Assembly: GCA_964194935.1 (NCBI GenBank)
Contig: CAXMOL010000001.1
Location: 1 to 7,483, forward strand
Length of the DNA: 7,483 bases
DNA from: JACZWZ01 sp964194935
Lineage (GTDB): Bacteria; Actinomycetota; Acidimicrobiia; Spongiisociales; UBA11373
Direction: 5' to 3'
Notes under the pieces: generated by a model
The model's input: only the letters and a program-made list of their open reading frames with translations
What the model was told of the DNA's origin: nothing
Database searches by the model: none
Program-made: the position numbers and the translations under genes
Part shown: positions 1-5,204 of the stretch, one piece after another
Position numbering within the stretch: position 1 is the stretch's first letter
Layout: every line of letters starts with the position of its first letter

Positions 1-1
1 C

Positions 2-745
2 CCCGATGGCGAGTTCCTCGCTCCGGACCAAGCTGACGCTCGCACCCACTTCGGGCGCTCCGCAGTCTTCAGTGCAGGGATGGTCCTCCTCGACGGAGTC
101 GGAGATGTGCTGTTCGCCGAACCCAATCACTCGTTCAAGGAGACCACCGACGATGGAGCAGAGCTCGCACTCGCTGCAGCCGCGGAGTCGGTCGACCGCA
201 CCGTCTCACCCCCATATCTGGATTCGGCAACGGGCGACGTCGTGGCCGCTCTGAGTCGTCCGGTCTTTGGCTCCGACGGTGCGAGAATCGGAACGGTCGT
301 GGGGATCGTGGACCTTTCCGATCCCTTAATAACCGACCTGATCCGACCCGCCCAGAGGTTGGGCGACACCGGTCATGCGGATCTGGTCGATGAGAGAGGT
401 CTTGTTCTTGCCTCCACGAATCCATCGCACGTACTCGCTGCTGGTGACCATCCAGAGTTCTACGTCGAGATGAGCAAAGTCGGCATAGCGAGGATAGCAA
501 AAGTAGGCCACATCGCTGATCCTGGCGAGATGGACCAGTCGGCCGTCCACGTGATGGCCTACGCCCCCTTACGCGAGGCCCGGTGGGGGGTGGCGATGGG
601 GGCCAGTGAGGCTGACACATACGTTCGGACAAATCGTGTCCGGCGTTCGATGGTCGTCTTCGCGACAGCTTCGGCACTGACCATCTTGCTTGGAGTCGGA
701 CTCGTCATCCGCCTGATTCCCTCAGCGGCCGAGTCACATGAGTGA
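2..745 (+). CDS. dCache-domain membrane sensor protein, 5' truncated by window edge
   Basis: The frame is open to the left edge, so the first visible Met (position 80) is internal and the true start lies outside. The 247 visible residues begin with DGEFLAPDQADARTHFGRSA, typical of the membrane-distal half of a double Cache (dCache) sensor, followed by GMVLLDGVGDVLFAEP. A second Cache-like half is seen at about residues 140-220 (GDTGHADLVDERGLVLAST, then VMAYAPLREARWGVAMG). A hydrophobic helix (VVFATASALTILLGVGLVIR) follows an Arg-rich stretch. Cache domains bind small ligands outside the cytoplasmic membrane and normally pass the signal to a cytoplasmic kinase, cyclase or chemotaxis domain. 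Here the protein ends about ten residues after the helix with no HAMP or kinase domain, so it is either a stand-alone sensor subunit or a truncated receptor. The family call is by motif style only; the ligand is unknown. Confidence 0.75.
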   Translation, partial: PDGEFLAPDQADARTHFGRSAVFSAGMVLLDGVGDVLFAEPNHSFKETTDDGAELALAAAAESVDRTVSPPYLDSATGDVVAALSRPVFGSDGARIGTVVGIVDLSDPLITDLIRPAQRLGDTGHADLVDERGLVLASTNPSHVLAAGDHPEFYVEMSKVGIARIAKVGHIADPGEMDQSAVHVMAYAPLREARWGVAMGASEADTYVRTNRVRRSMVVFATASALTILLGVGLVIRLIPSAAESHE

Positions 746-879
746 CCATCCGAGCGGTCGCCCGGCGAACTAAGCCCACGCGGGGCCTATGCATCGTGGA
801 GACAGCGCACTACTGCACTTCGGTCCGAACGACCAACCGCTCATGATGAAACACGCAGCGCGGACTCTCGGTCGTCTCT

Positions 880-1242
880 CTAGAACGTGACGACCCGGTC
901 GTAGCCGGCGTAGGCATTGGCTGCATCGACCGACGTGCCGAAACCGCTGTTCTTTCCCGCAAAGTCCTCTTCGGTGACACCTAGAGCGCGACCACTCGGC
1001 TCACAGACAGAGATCCTGACATCGCGGGCAAAGAGCCAGTCCATCAACTCCTTCAGAGGCGGCACACCAACACCCTGGATCTGCTCCGCAATGTGGTCCT
1101 TGATCAGTGACGCAGCCTCCATCATCAAAATGACACCGGTCTCATGGCCTGCCTCAATGGCGCCCTTTGCCTCCATGAACGGAAAGGTGGCCCTGGTCGG
1201 TTCATCGGTTCCGTGGGTCCCGACGAAGAGAATCCTTGTCAT
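880..1242 (-). CDS. DsrE-family sulfur-relay-like protein
   Basis: A 120-residue protein beginning MTRILFVGTHGTDEPTRATF, the usual N-terminal strand and loop of the DsrE/DsrF/YchN fold. It continues with a helix rich in Ala/Glu (MEAKGAIEAGHE), a hydrophobic strand (TGVILMMEAASL), and a strand ending in one Cys (RISVCEPSGRALGV, Cys80). That Cys sits where DsrE-like proteins carry the persulfide-accepting cysteine. Its length fits the family. The start is well supported by a GGAGGT ribosome site 7 nt upstream. Family members are small cytoplasmic proteins that carry or receive persulfide sulfur, often as oligomers; the partner here is unknown. The gene follows the SHOCT gene on the same strand with a 67-bp gap, so the two may share a transcript, and both sit beside a copper ATPase. 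A role in thiol/metal stress is an inference from context. Confidence 0.8.
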   Translation of the reverse strand: MTRILFVGTHGTDEPTRATFPFMEAKGAIEAGHETGVILMMEAASLIKDHIAEQIQGVGVPPLKELMDWLFARDVRISVCEPSGRALGVTEEDFAGKNSGFGTSVDAANAYAGYDRVVTF

Positions 1243-1249
1243 GACTTCT

Positions 1250-1255
1250 ACCTCC
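1250..1255 (-). promoter_or_regulatory. Ribosome binding site of the DsrE-like gene
   Basis: On the minus strand this reads GGAGGT, a near-perfect Shine-Dalgarno match, 7 nt before the ATG that ends at 1240. It fixes the start of the DsrE-like gene. Confidence 0.75.
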
Positions 1256-1309
1256 GATAGATGTATTCCGTACGTCGACCAAATCCGCAGAGACGGTGAT
1301 TGTCGGTTG

Positions 1310-1567
1310 TCAGCGGAGTTCGTTGAACCGCTCTCGATACTCCTCCGTCGAGAGTTCTCCTCTGGCGTATCGCTCAGCGAGGGTCTCTAGAGCCCGATTG
1401 GTCGGCTCACGCCGCGCCGGACTGTTTCCGACTCTGAACAGCCAAACAACCACGACCGCGAAACCGATCATCATCAGCGGCCCCCACAACAACATCCAGC
1501 CACCGCCCCAGTCGCCCATATGACCCGAGGCGTCATGGTCTGCGAACAACGCAGTGAAGATGTTCAT
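1310..1567 (-). CDS. Small SHOCT-domain membrane protein
   Basis: An 85-residue protein with three visible parts. Residues 1-22 are a short N-terminal segment with His/Asp (ADHDASGHMGDWGGG). Residues 24-45 form one hydrophobic transmembrane helix (WMLLWGPLMMIGFAVVVVWLF). Residues 57-84 form a C-terminal amphipathic helical pair (RALETLAERYARGELSTEEY) with the LxxRYARGEIxxEEYxxR pattern of the SHOCT domain. SHOCT is a short oligomerisation or protein-contact module found at C-termini of many actinobacterial membrane proteins; its molecular role is poorly defined. The start codon has only a weak GAGG upstream. The gene diverges from the copper ATPase gene with about 300 bp between them and precedes the DsrE-like gene on the same strand. 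Function cannot be named; involvement in envelope or metal stress is a contextual guess. Confidence 0.8.
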   Translation of the reverse strand: MNIFTALFADHDASGHMGDWGGGWMLLWGPLMMIGFAVVVVWLFRVGNSPARREPTNRALETLAERYARGELSTEEYRERFNELR

Positions 1568-1604
1568 GGTCGTGGCCTCATGGCCGGTGACTCTCGGGCG
1601 GTTC

Positions 1605-1630
1605 GGTACTGCCCCCCTACCGTAGGTATC
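1605..1630. promoter_or_regulatory. Candidate metalloregulator operator (C-tract dyad)
   Basis: The segment has GGTAC at its left end, a run of six C, and CCTAC-C-GTAGG (1616-1626) ending in GGTATC. TAC/GTA-flanked G/C-tracts recall operators of CsoR-type copper repressors. It lies 38-63 bp upstream of the SHOCT start, in the divergent region shared with the copper ATPase gene. The match is by eye, no CsoR gene is in the window, and no -10/-35 pair is clear. Confidence 0.22.
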
Positions 1631-1787
1631 CCGGCCTGGTGGAGACAGAGTCCAAGGACCATTCGTGGCAGGCCGTGCTCACGCCTGGTCACAGTAGGCT
1701 GGGGAAGACTTCCGAGTATGACTGTGCCCGGCATCACCTCGCGCCAAGTGCCCGTCAGAGACCCCGTTTTGGTCATCTGCTAGACCT

Positions 1788-1805
1788 TCCGTCTGATTAG
1801 ACGGA
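1788..1805. promoter_or_regulatory. 7-4-7 palindrome upstream of the copper ATPase gene
   Basis: TCCGTCT-GATT-AGACGGA is a perfect inverted repeat, ending 65 bp before the ATPase ATG. Its position fits an operator in the promoter or 5' leader, or a short hairpin in the leader RNA. It matches no named consensus that I recognise. Confidence 0.4.
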
Positions 1806-1869
1806 CAAGCGATTCTGGCCCGCAAACGGCGCTCGAATTCGTCCCTCCTGTTCGATCACCGAGACGCCC

Positions 1870-3981
1870 ATGGCAAATCCCGTAAGCAACCACCAGTCGA
1901 CCCACAGCCACCGTCATAGTGATGATGTTCATACCCAACAGGGTGAGGGGCATGGTGGCCACGACAAGCACGCCGGCCACGACCCAGACATGTTCCGCCG
2001 GTTGTTCTGGTGGAACCTGCTGCTTGCCGTACCGGTGCTCGCGTTCTCCGGCCAGATTCAAGACTGGTTCGATTATTCGATCGAAGGCACTTGGGCCGCC
2101 TGGGTCGCACCGCTGGTCGGGACCGTGATCTATCTGTGGGGTGGGAAGCCCTTCCTGGCGGGCGGAGTTGCCGAGGTGCGCAACCATCAGCCCGGCATGA
2201 TGTTGTTGATAACACTCGCGATCACGGTCGCCTATGCGTCATCGTTGGCGAGTTCGCTCGGCTGGGGGGAGCTGGACTTCTGGTGGGAACTGGCGGCGCT
2301 GATCGTCGTCATGCTGCTGGGCCACTGGCAAGAGATGAAGGCCATCGGTCAAGCCCAGGGAGCACTCGCCGCTCTCGCCGAATTGCTACCCGACATCGCT
2401 GAACGGGTAACTGTCGGTGGCACCGAGGAGGTAACCATCGGCGATCTCGGTATCGGCGATATCGTGCTGGTCCGTCCGGGCGGACGAGTGCCTGCGGACG
2501 GGGTGATCACCGATGGGAGCGCCGCGTTTGACGAGTCCATGATCACCGGCGAATCCCGTCCCTCAGAGCGCAGCGAGACCGATCGAGTCGTTGCCGGCAC
2601 CGTGTCGACCGACTCGTCGGTCAAGGTTCGGATCGATGCCATCGGCGACGACACCGCGCTGGCGGGCATCCAACGTCTCGTCGCCGATGCCCAGTCCTCT
2701 CAGTCCCGAACTCAGGTCCTCGCTGACCGCGCCGCCGCGGCGCTCTTCTATCTGGCCACCATCGCAGCCGTCGCCACCCTTGGCGTGTGGATCGCGGCCG
2801 GTAACGGTACCGAGGGGATCATCCGCACAGTCACCGTGCTGGTCATTGCCTGCCCGCATGCCCTCGGATTGGCCATCCCGCTCGTCATTTCGATCTCGAC
2901 AGCGACAGCGGCTCGGGCCGGGATCCTCGTGAAGAACCGACTCGCTCTCGAACGCATGCGCACAGTCGACGCAGTCCTGTTCGACAAGACCGGGACCCTC
3001 ACCAGAGGCAACCACGGGGTGGTCGACCGCGCCGCCGTGGACGGATGGGACCCAGACACGATGCTCGCGCTCGCCGGCGCCGCTGAGGCTCAGAGCGAGC
3101 ACCCCGTCGCCCGAGCCGTCGCCACCGCGGCAAAACAATCAGGTGAGCTGCCAGTAGCGACTGACTTCGAGGCGCTCACGGGAAGAGGTGTACGAGCAGC
3201 CGTAGCCGGACACACGGTCGCGGTCGGCGGACCCGGACTGCTCGAACACCTCGACATGACCGAGCCAGACTCGTTGCAGGCGACTACCGAAGGCTGGCGC
3301 AGACGCGGAGGATCGGTGCTCTACGTCATCCGTGATGGTGAGGTGATCGGTGCACTCACGCTCGCCGACGAGATCCGACCCGAATCCAAGATCGCCATCG
3401 ACGCGCTCCACAAAAGGGGAAGACGCGTCGTACTGATCACCGGCGACGCCCAACAGGTGGCGGACGCGGTCGCTGAGGAACTCGGCATCGACGAAGTCTT
3501 CGCTGAAGTCCTCCCCCACGACAAGGCATCTAAAGTCGCCGAACTCCAAGCACGGGGCCTCACGGTGGCCATGGTCGGGGATGGTGTCAACGATGCCCCT
3601 GCCCTGGCCCGAGCCGACGTCGGCATCGCCATCGGCGCCGGCACCGACGTCGCCATCGAGTCTGCCGGCGTGGTGTTGGCCTCGAGCGACCCTCGAAGTG
3701 TCACCGGGGTAATCGACATCTCCAAGGCGTCCTACGGCAAGATGATCCAGAACCTGGTGTGGGCCACGGGCTACAACCTGTTGGCAATACCAATCGCCGC
3801 CGGTGTCTTCTCCTTCGCCGGACTCAACCTCCCCCCAGCAGCAGCGGCAGTAGCGATGAGCGCTTCGACCATCATCGTCGCCGCTAACGCTCAGCTCCTG
3901 CGCCGCCTCGACCTCCGTCCAGAGCCCCTCCAGGAGTCCACATCCACAGCACGGGACGCAGAGCACCAGGCACATCGGTAA
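1870..3981 (+). CDS. copB: P1B-3 (CopB-type) copper-translocating P-type ATPase
   Basis: A complete 703-residue heavy-metal P-type ATPase that pumps copper out across the cytoplasmic membrane at the cost of ATP. In order: a His-rich N-terminus (9 His within residues 8-37) replacing the usual CxxC metal-binding domain; four membrane helices (about 45-152); actuator TGES (226-229); helices 5-6 with CPH (328-330) in VIACPHALGLAIPL; phosphorylation site DKTGTLT (Asp372); nucleotide-domain SEHP (409-412); hinge GDGVNDAP (570-577); and helices 7-8 carrying YN (635-636) and MSAST followed by Asn673. CPH plus MSxST is the P1B-3 signature, the CopB group described for Cu(II)/Cu(I). P1B-1 pumps have CPC and P1B-2 pumps also have CPC. 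All catalytic residues are present, so it should be active. The ATG has no strong Shine-Dalgarno site, but the frame is closed by a stop at 1798 and no better start is seen. The metal could also be Ag(I). Confidence 0.95.
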   Translation: MANPVSNHQSTHSHRHSDDVHTQQGEGHGGHDKHAGHDPDMFRRLFWWNLLLAVPVLAFSGQIQDWFDYSIEGTWAAWVAPLVGTVIYLWGGKPFLAGGVAEVRNHQPGMMLLITLAITVAYASSLASSLGWGELDFWWELAALIVVMLLGHWQEMKAIGQAQGALAALAELLPDIAERVTVGGTEEVTIGDLGIGDIVLVRPGGRVPADGVITDGSAAFDESMITGESRPSERSETDRVVAGTVSTDSSVKVRIDAIGDDTALAGIQRLVADAQSSQSRTQVLADRAAAALFYLATIAAVATLGVWIAAGNGTEGIIRTVTVLVIACPHALGLAIPLVISISTATAARAGILVKNRLALERMRTVDAVLFDKTGTLTRGNHGVVDRAAVDGWDPDTMLALAGAAEAQSEHPVARAVATAAKQSGELPVATDFEALTGRGVRAAVAGHTVAVGGPGLLEHLDMTEPDSLQATTEGWRRRGGSVLYVIRDGEVIGALTLADEIRPESKIAIDALHKRGRRVVLITGDAQQVADAVAEELGIDEVFAEVLPHDKASKVAELQARGLTVAMVGDGVNDAPALARADVGIAIGAGTDVAIESAGVVLASSDPRSVTGVIDISKASYGKMIQNLVWATGYNLLAIPIAAGVFSFAGLNLPPAAAAVAMSASTIIVAANAQLLRRLDLRPEPLQESTSTARDAEHQAHR

Positions 3982-4095
3982 ACTGGCGGAGGCGACGATC
4001 ACTGAACCAGCCGACCAGTCGAACAACCACGGTGTCCGTCGACCGTCGACCCGGAGGCGCTCGATAACGACAGCGCAACACCACCAAGAAACCCG

Positions 4096-4115
4096 CCCTC
4101 ATCCGGCTGGGAGGG
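4096..4115 (+). terminator. Weak candidate terminator after the copper ATPase gene
   Basis: CCCTC and GAGGG (4096-4100 and 4111-4115) can pair around a 10-nt loop and are followed by GTGTGTTT. It is the first hairpin-plus-T-rich arrangement after the ATPase stop. The stem is short and the T-run poor. Confidence 0.22.
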
Positions 4116-4213
4116 TGTGTTTGCTGGCGGGCCGACCATCTGCATACTGTTTGCACAACGTTGGGGAGGGCCAGGTCGGCATCCAAGACCTCTCCTGCGA
4201 TCAGCGCACAATC

Positions 4214-4224
4214 GGGGATTCCCC
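4214..4224. repeat. GGGGATTCCCC palindrome
   Basis: A 5-1-5 perfect dyad, GGGGA-T-TCCCC, 27 bp before a second and longer palindrome. With a one-base centre it cannot form a good RNA hairpin, so a protein-binding dyad is the more natural reading. No binding protein is identified. Confidence 0.4.
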
Positions 4225-4251
4225 TAGCGAACTCCGTCGTCAAGCGCGGCG

Positions 4252-4269
4252 ACCGCGTGGCCACGCGGT
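4252..4269. repeat. Perfect 18-bp palindrome
   Basis: ACCGCGTGGCCACGCGGT is a perfect 9+9 inverted repeat with no spacer, in the gene-poor stretch. It could be a dimeric regulator or recombinase site or a remnant of an element end. No gene starts closely enough for a clear assignment. Confidence 0.5.
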
Positions 4270-4699
4270 GACAAGGAACTGGTGGAGCAACTGGGTGAGC
4301 GCGATCCATGCCCCCTGCGGATCCACGCAGCGGTTCGACAAGTGCTATCGAAACAGCGGCCGCTTTCGATTGCGTCAACCGTCGCTTCTATCGACGCGAT
4401 TCGCGCATGCGTCATGGTTCGCGCGCCCTGAGGCAGCAGCATGTACGCGCAGTTCTCTTCAGCTCGTTCGCATGGTCCAGTGCAATCCAAGCCTTTCGCG
4501 GGTTCTCTCCCTCCCTTCGCTGGCCTCCAACAGGATGGTCGCGTCGAATCGCGTTGACCACGAGCCTCAGCTGATAGGCGGTGCGGCATGACATCGGCTT
4601 CGTCCATCCGAGATTCGAAATCGGGCTTCGGCCGAACATGACAGGATCCGCCTCCTCTCGGAGCGGGTCTGCTCTCATCCGCTCTTACCGCATTCGAGC

Positions 4700-4720
4700 G
4701 GGGCCACATTGGGGCCACAT
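4700..4720. repeat. Tandem direct repeat of GGGGCCACAT
   Basis: Two identical decamers, GGGGCCACAT at 4700-4709 and 4711-4720, separated by one T. They lie about 120 bp upstream of the first tRNA fragment. Short direct repeats near an att core can be arm-type binding sites of a tyrosine integrase, but two copies alone do not establish this. Confidence 0.45.
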
Positions 4721-4838
4721 GCCACTCGAAAACAGCCATGAAAGGCCGAAGACAACTGCAAATGTCGATGCGGGGTTTCGCCTGTCATCACACAGAAAAC
4801 AGCGGAATCACGCGGAAATTCCTAGACAACTGGTTGGC

Positions 4839-4883
4839 TTTACACGGCAGACGTCGAGGGTTCGAGCCCCCCATCGCCCACCG
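4839..4883 (+). other. tRNA-Val 3' fragment A, probable attachment-site remnant
   Basis: Reads as the 3' part of a tRNA: anticodon loop TTTACAC (anticodon UAC, Val) at 4839-4845; 3' anticodon strand GGCAG; variable loop of 5 nt; T-arm GAGGG-TTCGAGC-CCCCC (one A-C mismatch); 3' acceptor strand ATCGCCC; discriminator A; then CCG in place of CCA. The bases upstream hold no D-arm and no GGGCGAT 5' acceptor strand, so it is not a tRNA gene. It matches fragment B, 1901 bp downstream in the same orientation, at 38 of 45 positions. Integrative elements using tRNA genes as targets leave exactly such 3'-end copies. Confidence 0.75.
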
Positions 4884-5053
4884 ATGAAATCAGGTCAGAG
4901 GCCATATTTCGCGGATTCTTGACTGTCGGCGGCGTGGCCGGGATGTCACCAGATGCTTGACGGTGCACACCAAGTGCACGCGATGGCATGGACCTAGCGT
5001 GTCGTGATCGGTCGCGATGAGACTCGAAACGTTTGGAGCCTCACACCGTCTGG

Positions 5054-5073
5054 CCGCGGCACCCGTGTCGCGG
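5054..5073 (+). repeat. Strong GC hairpin upstream of the Fic gene
   Basis: CCGCGGCA and TGTCGCGG pair over 8 bp (one G-U) around a CCCG tetraloop. The stem is stable enough to form in RNA. No T-run follows, so a simple intrinsic terminator is unlikely. It could be a transcript-end structure of the island boundary or a protein-binding site. Confidence 0.45.
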
Positions 5074-5169
5074 GCTTCGAGGAAATCGATGTGGTGGGGC
5101 TGAACGAGCCTCTGTTGTTCGGTGCCGCTCGGGCGTCACGGGACTAGTTTCAGAGGCTTCTGGCTGATA

Positions 5170-5184
5170 TCCTTTCTAAAAGGA
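5170..5184. promoter_or_regulatory. Palindromic operator candidate of the Fic gene
   Basis: TCCTTT-CTA-AAAGGA is a perfect 6-3-6 inverted repeat ending 20 bp before the chosen ATG and just upstream of the ribosome site. This placement, together with the Fic protein's own C-terminal winged helix, fits negative autoregulation. That link is an inference; the dyad itself is seen directly. Confidence 0.45.
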
Positions 5185-5204
5185 CATTGTTGAGAAGGGA
5201 TCCG

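Larger units (their letters stand above)
3982..4838. other. Gene-poor stretch between the copper ATPase gene and the tRNA fragment
   Basis: About 860 bp in which no reading frame on either strand looks like a protein family. Long open frames exist (for example 4115-4591 plus and 4224-4739 minus), but their compositions are Arg/Ser/Pro/Cys-rich in the manner of shadow frames. One short frame at about 4282-4431 (GTG start; VEQLGERDPCPLRIHAAVRQ and on, ending in TGA) has a more protein-like composition but no recognisable family. The stretch holds two strong dyads and a direct repeat, listed separately. It may be decayed sequence from earlier insertions. Confidence 0.5.
4884..5204. other. Intergenic leader region before the Fic gene
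   Basis: No coding frame is convincing here. The stretch holds two GTGCAC palindromes one helical turn apart (4963-4968 and 4974-4979), a strong hairpin (5054-5073), and a promoter-proximal palindrome (5170-5184). TGATAT at 5164-5169 could be part of a -10 element for the Fic gene, but no good -35 is seen. Confidence 0.4.

Noticed and set aside
819..829. TTCGG-T-CCGAA dyad between convergent genes
   Set aside because: Too short, with a one-base centre, to act as a terminator. A similar TTCGGCCGAA occurs at 4627-4636, but such short dyads are common in GC-rich DNA.
1564..1776. Minus-strand 70-codon frame whose stop overlaps the SHOCT start as ATGA
   Set aside because: The overlap and a GGAAGG upstream are suggestive, but the composition is unlike any protein family and the frame fills a region expected to hold divergent promoters.
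3139..4026. Minus-strand 295-codon frame opposite the copper ATPase
   Set aside because: It lies antisense to the P-domain and last helices of a clearly real ATPase and shows the mirrored composition of that gene.
4115..4591. Plus-strand 158-codon frame in the gene-poor stretch
   Set aside because: Composition is rich in Ser, Arg, Cys and Trp without domain patterns, there is no ribosome site, and it overlaps an equally long minus-strand frame. It is likely a chance frame in GC-rich DNA.
4224..4739. Minus-strand 171-codon frame
   Set aside because: No recognisable motif, composition typical of a shadow frame, and no supporting start signal.
4839..4883. A complete tRNA gene at either tRNA-like fragment
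   Set aside because: No D-arm and no GGGCGAT 5' acceptor strand exist upstream of either copy, and the 5' anticodon strand pairs poorly. Only the 3' part is present.
5187..5197. TTGTTGAGAAG shared with 7391-7403
   Set aside because: The 11-nt match has no shared flanks, and its position relative to the following start codons differs. It is probably coincidence.
5187..5204. TTG at 5187 as the start of the Fic gene
   Set aside because: It would sit almost on the palindrome with no ribosome site, whereas the ATG at 5205 has AGAAGGGA just upstream.
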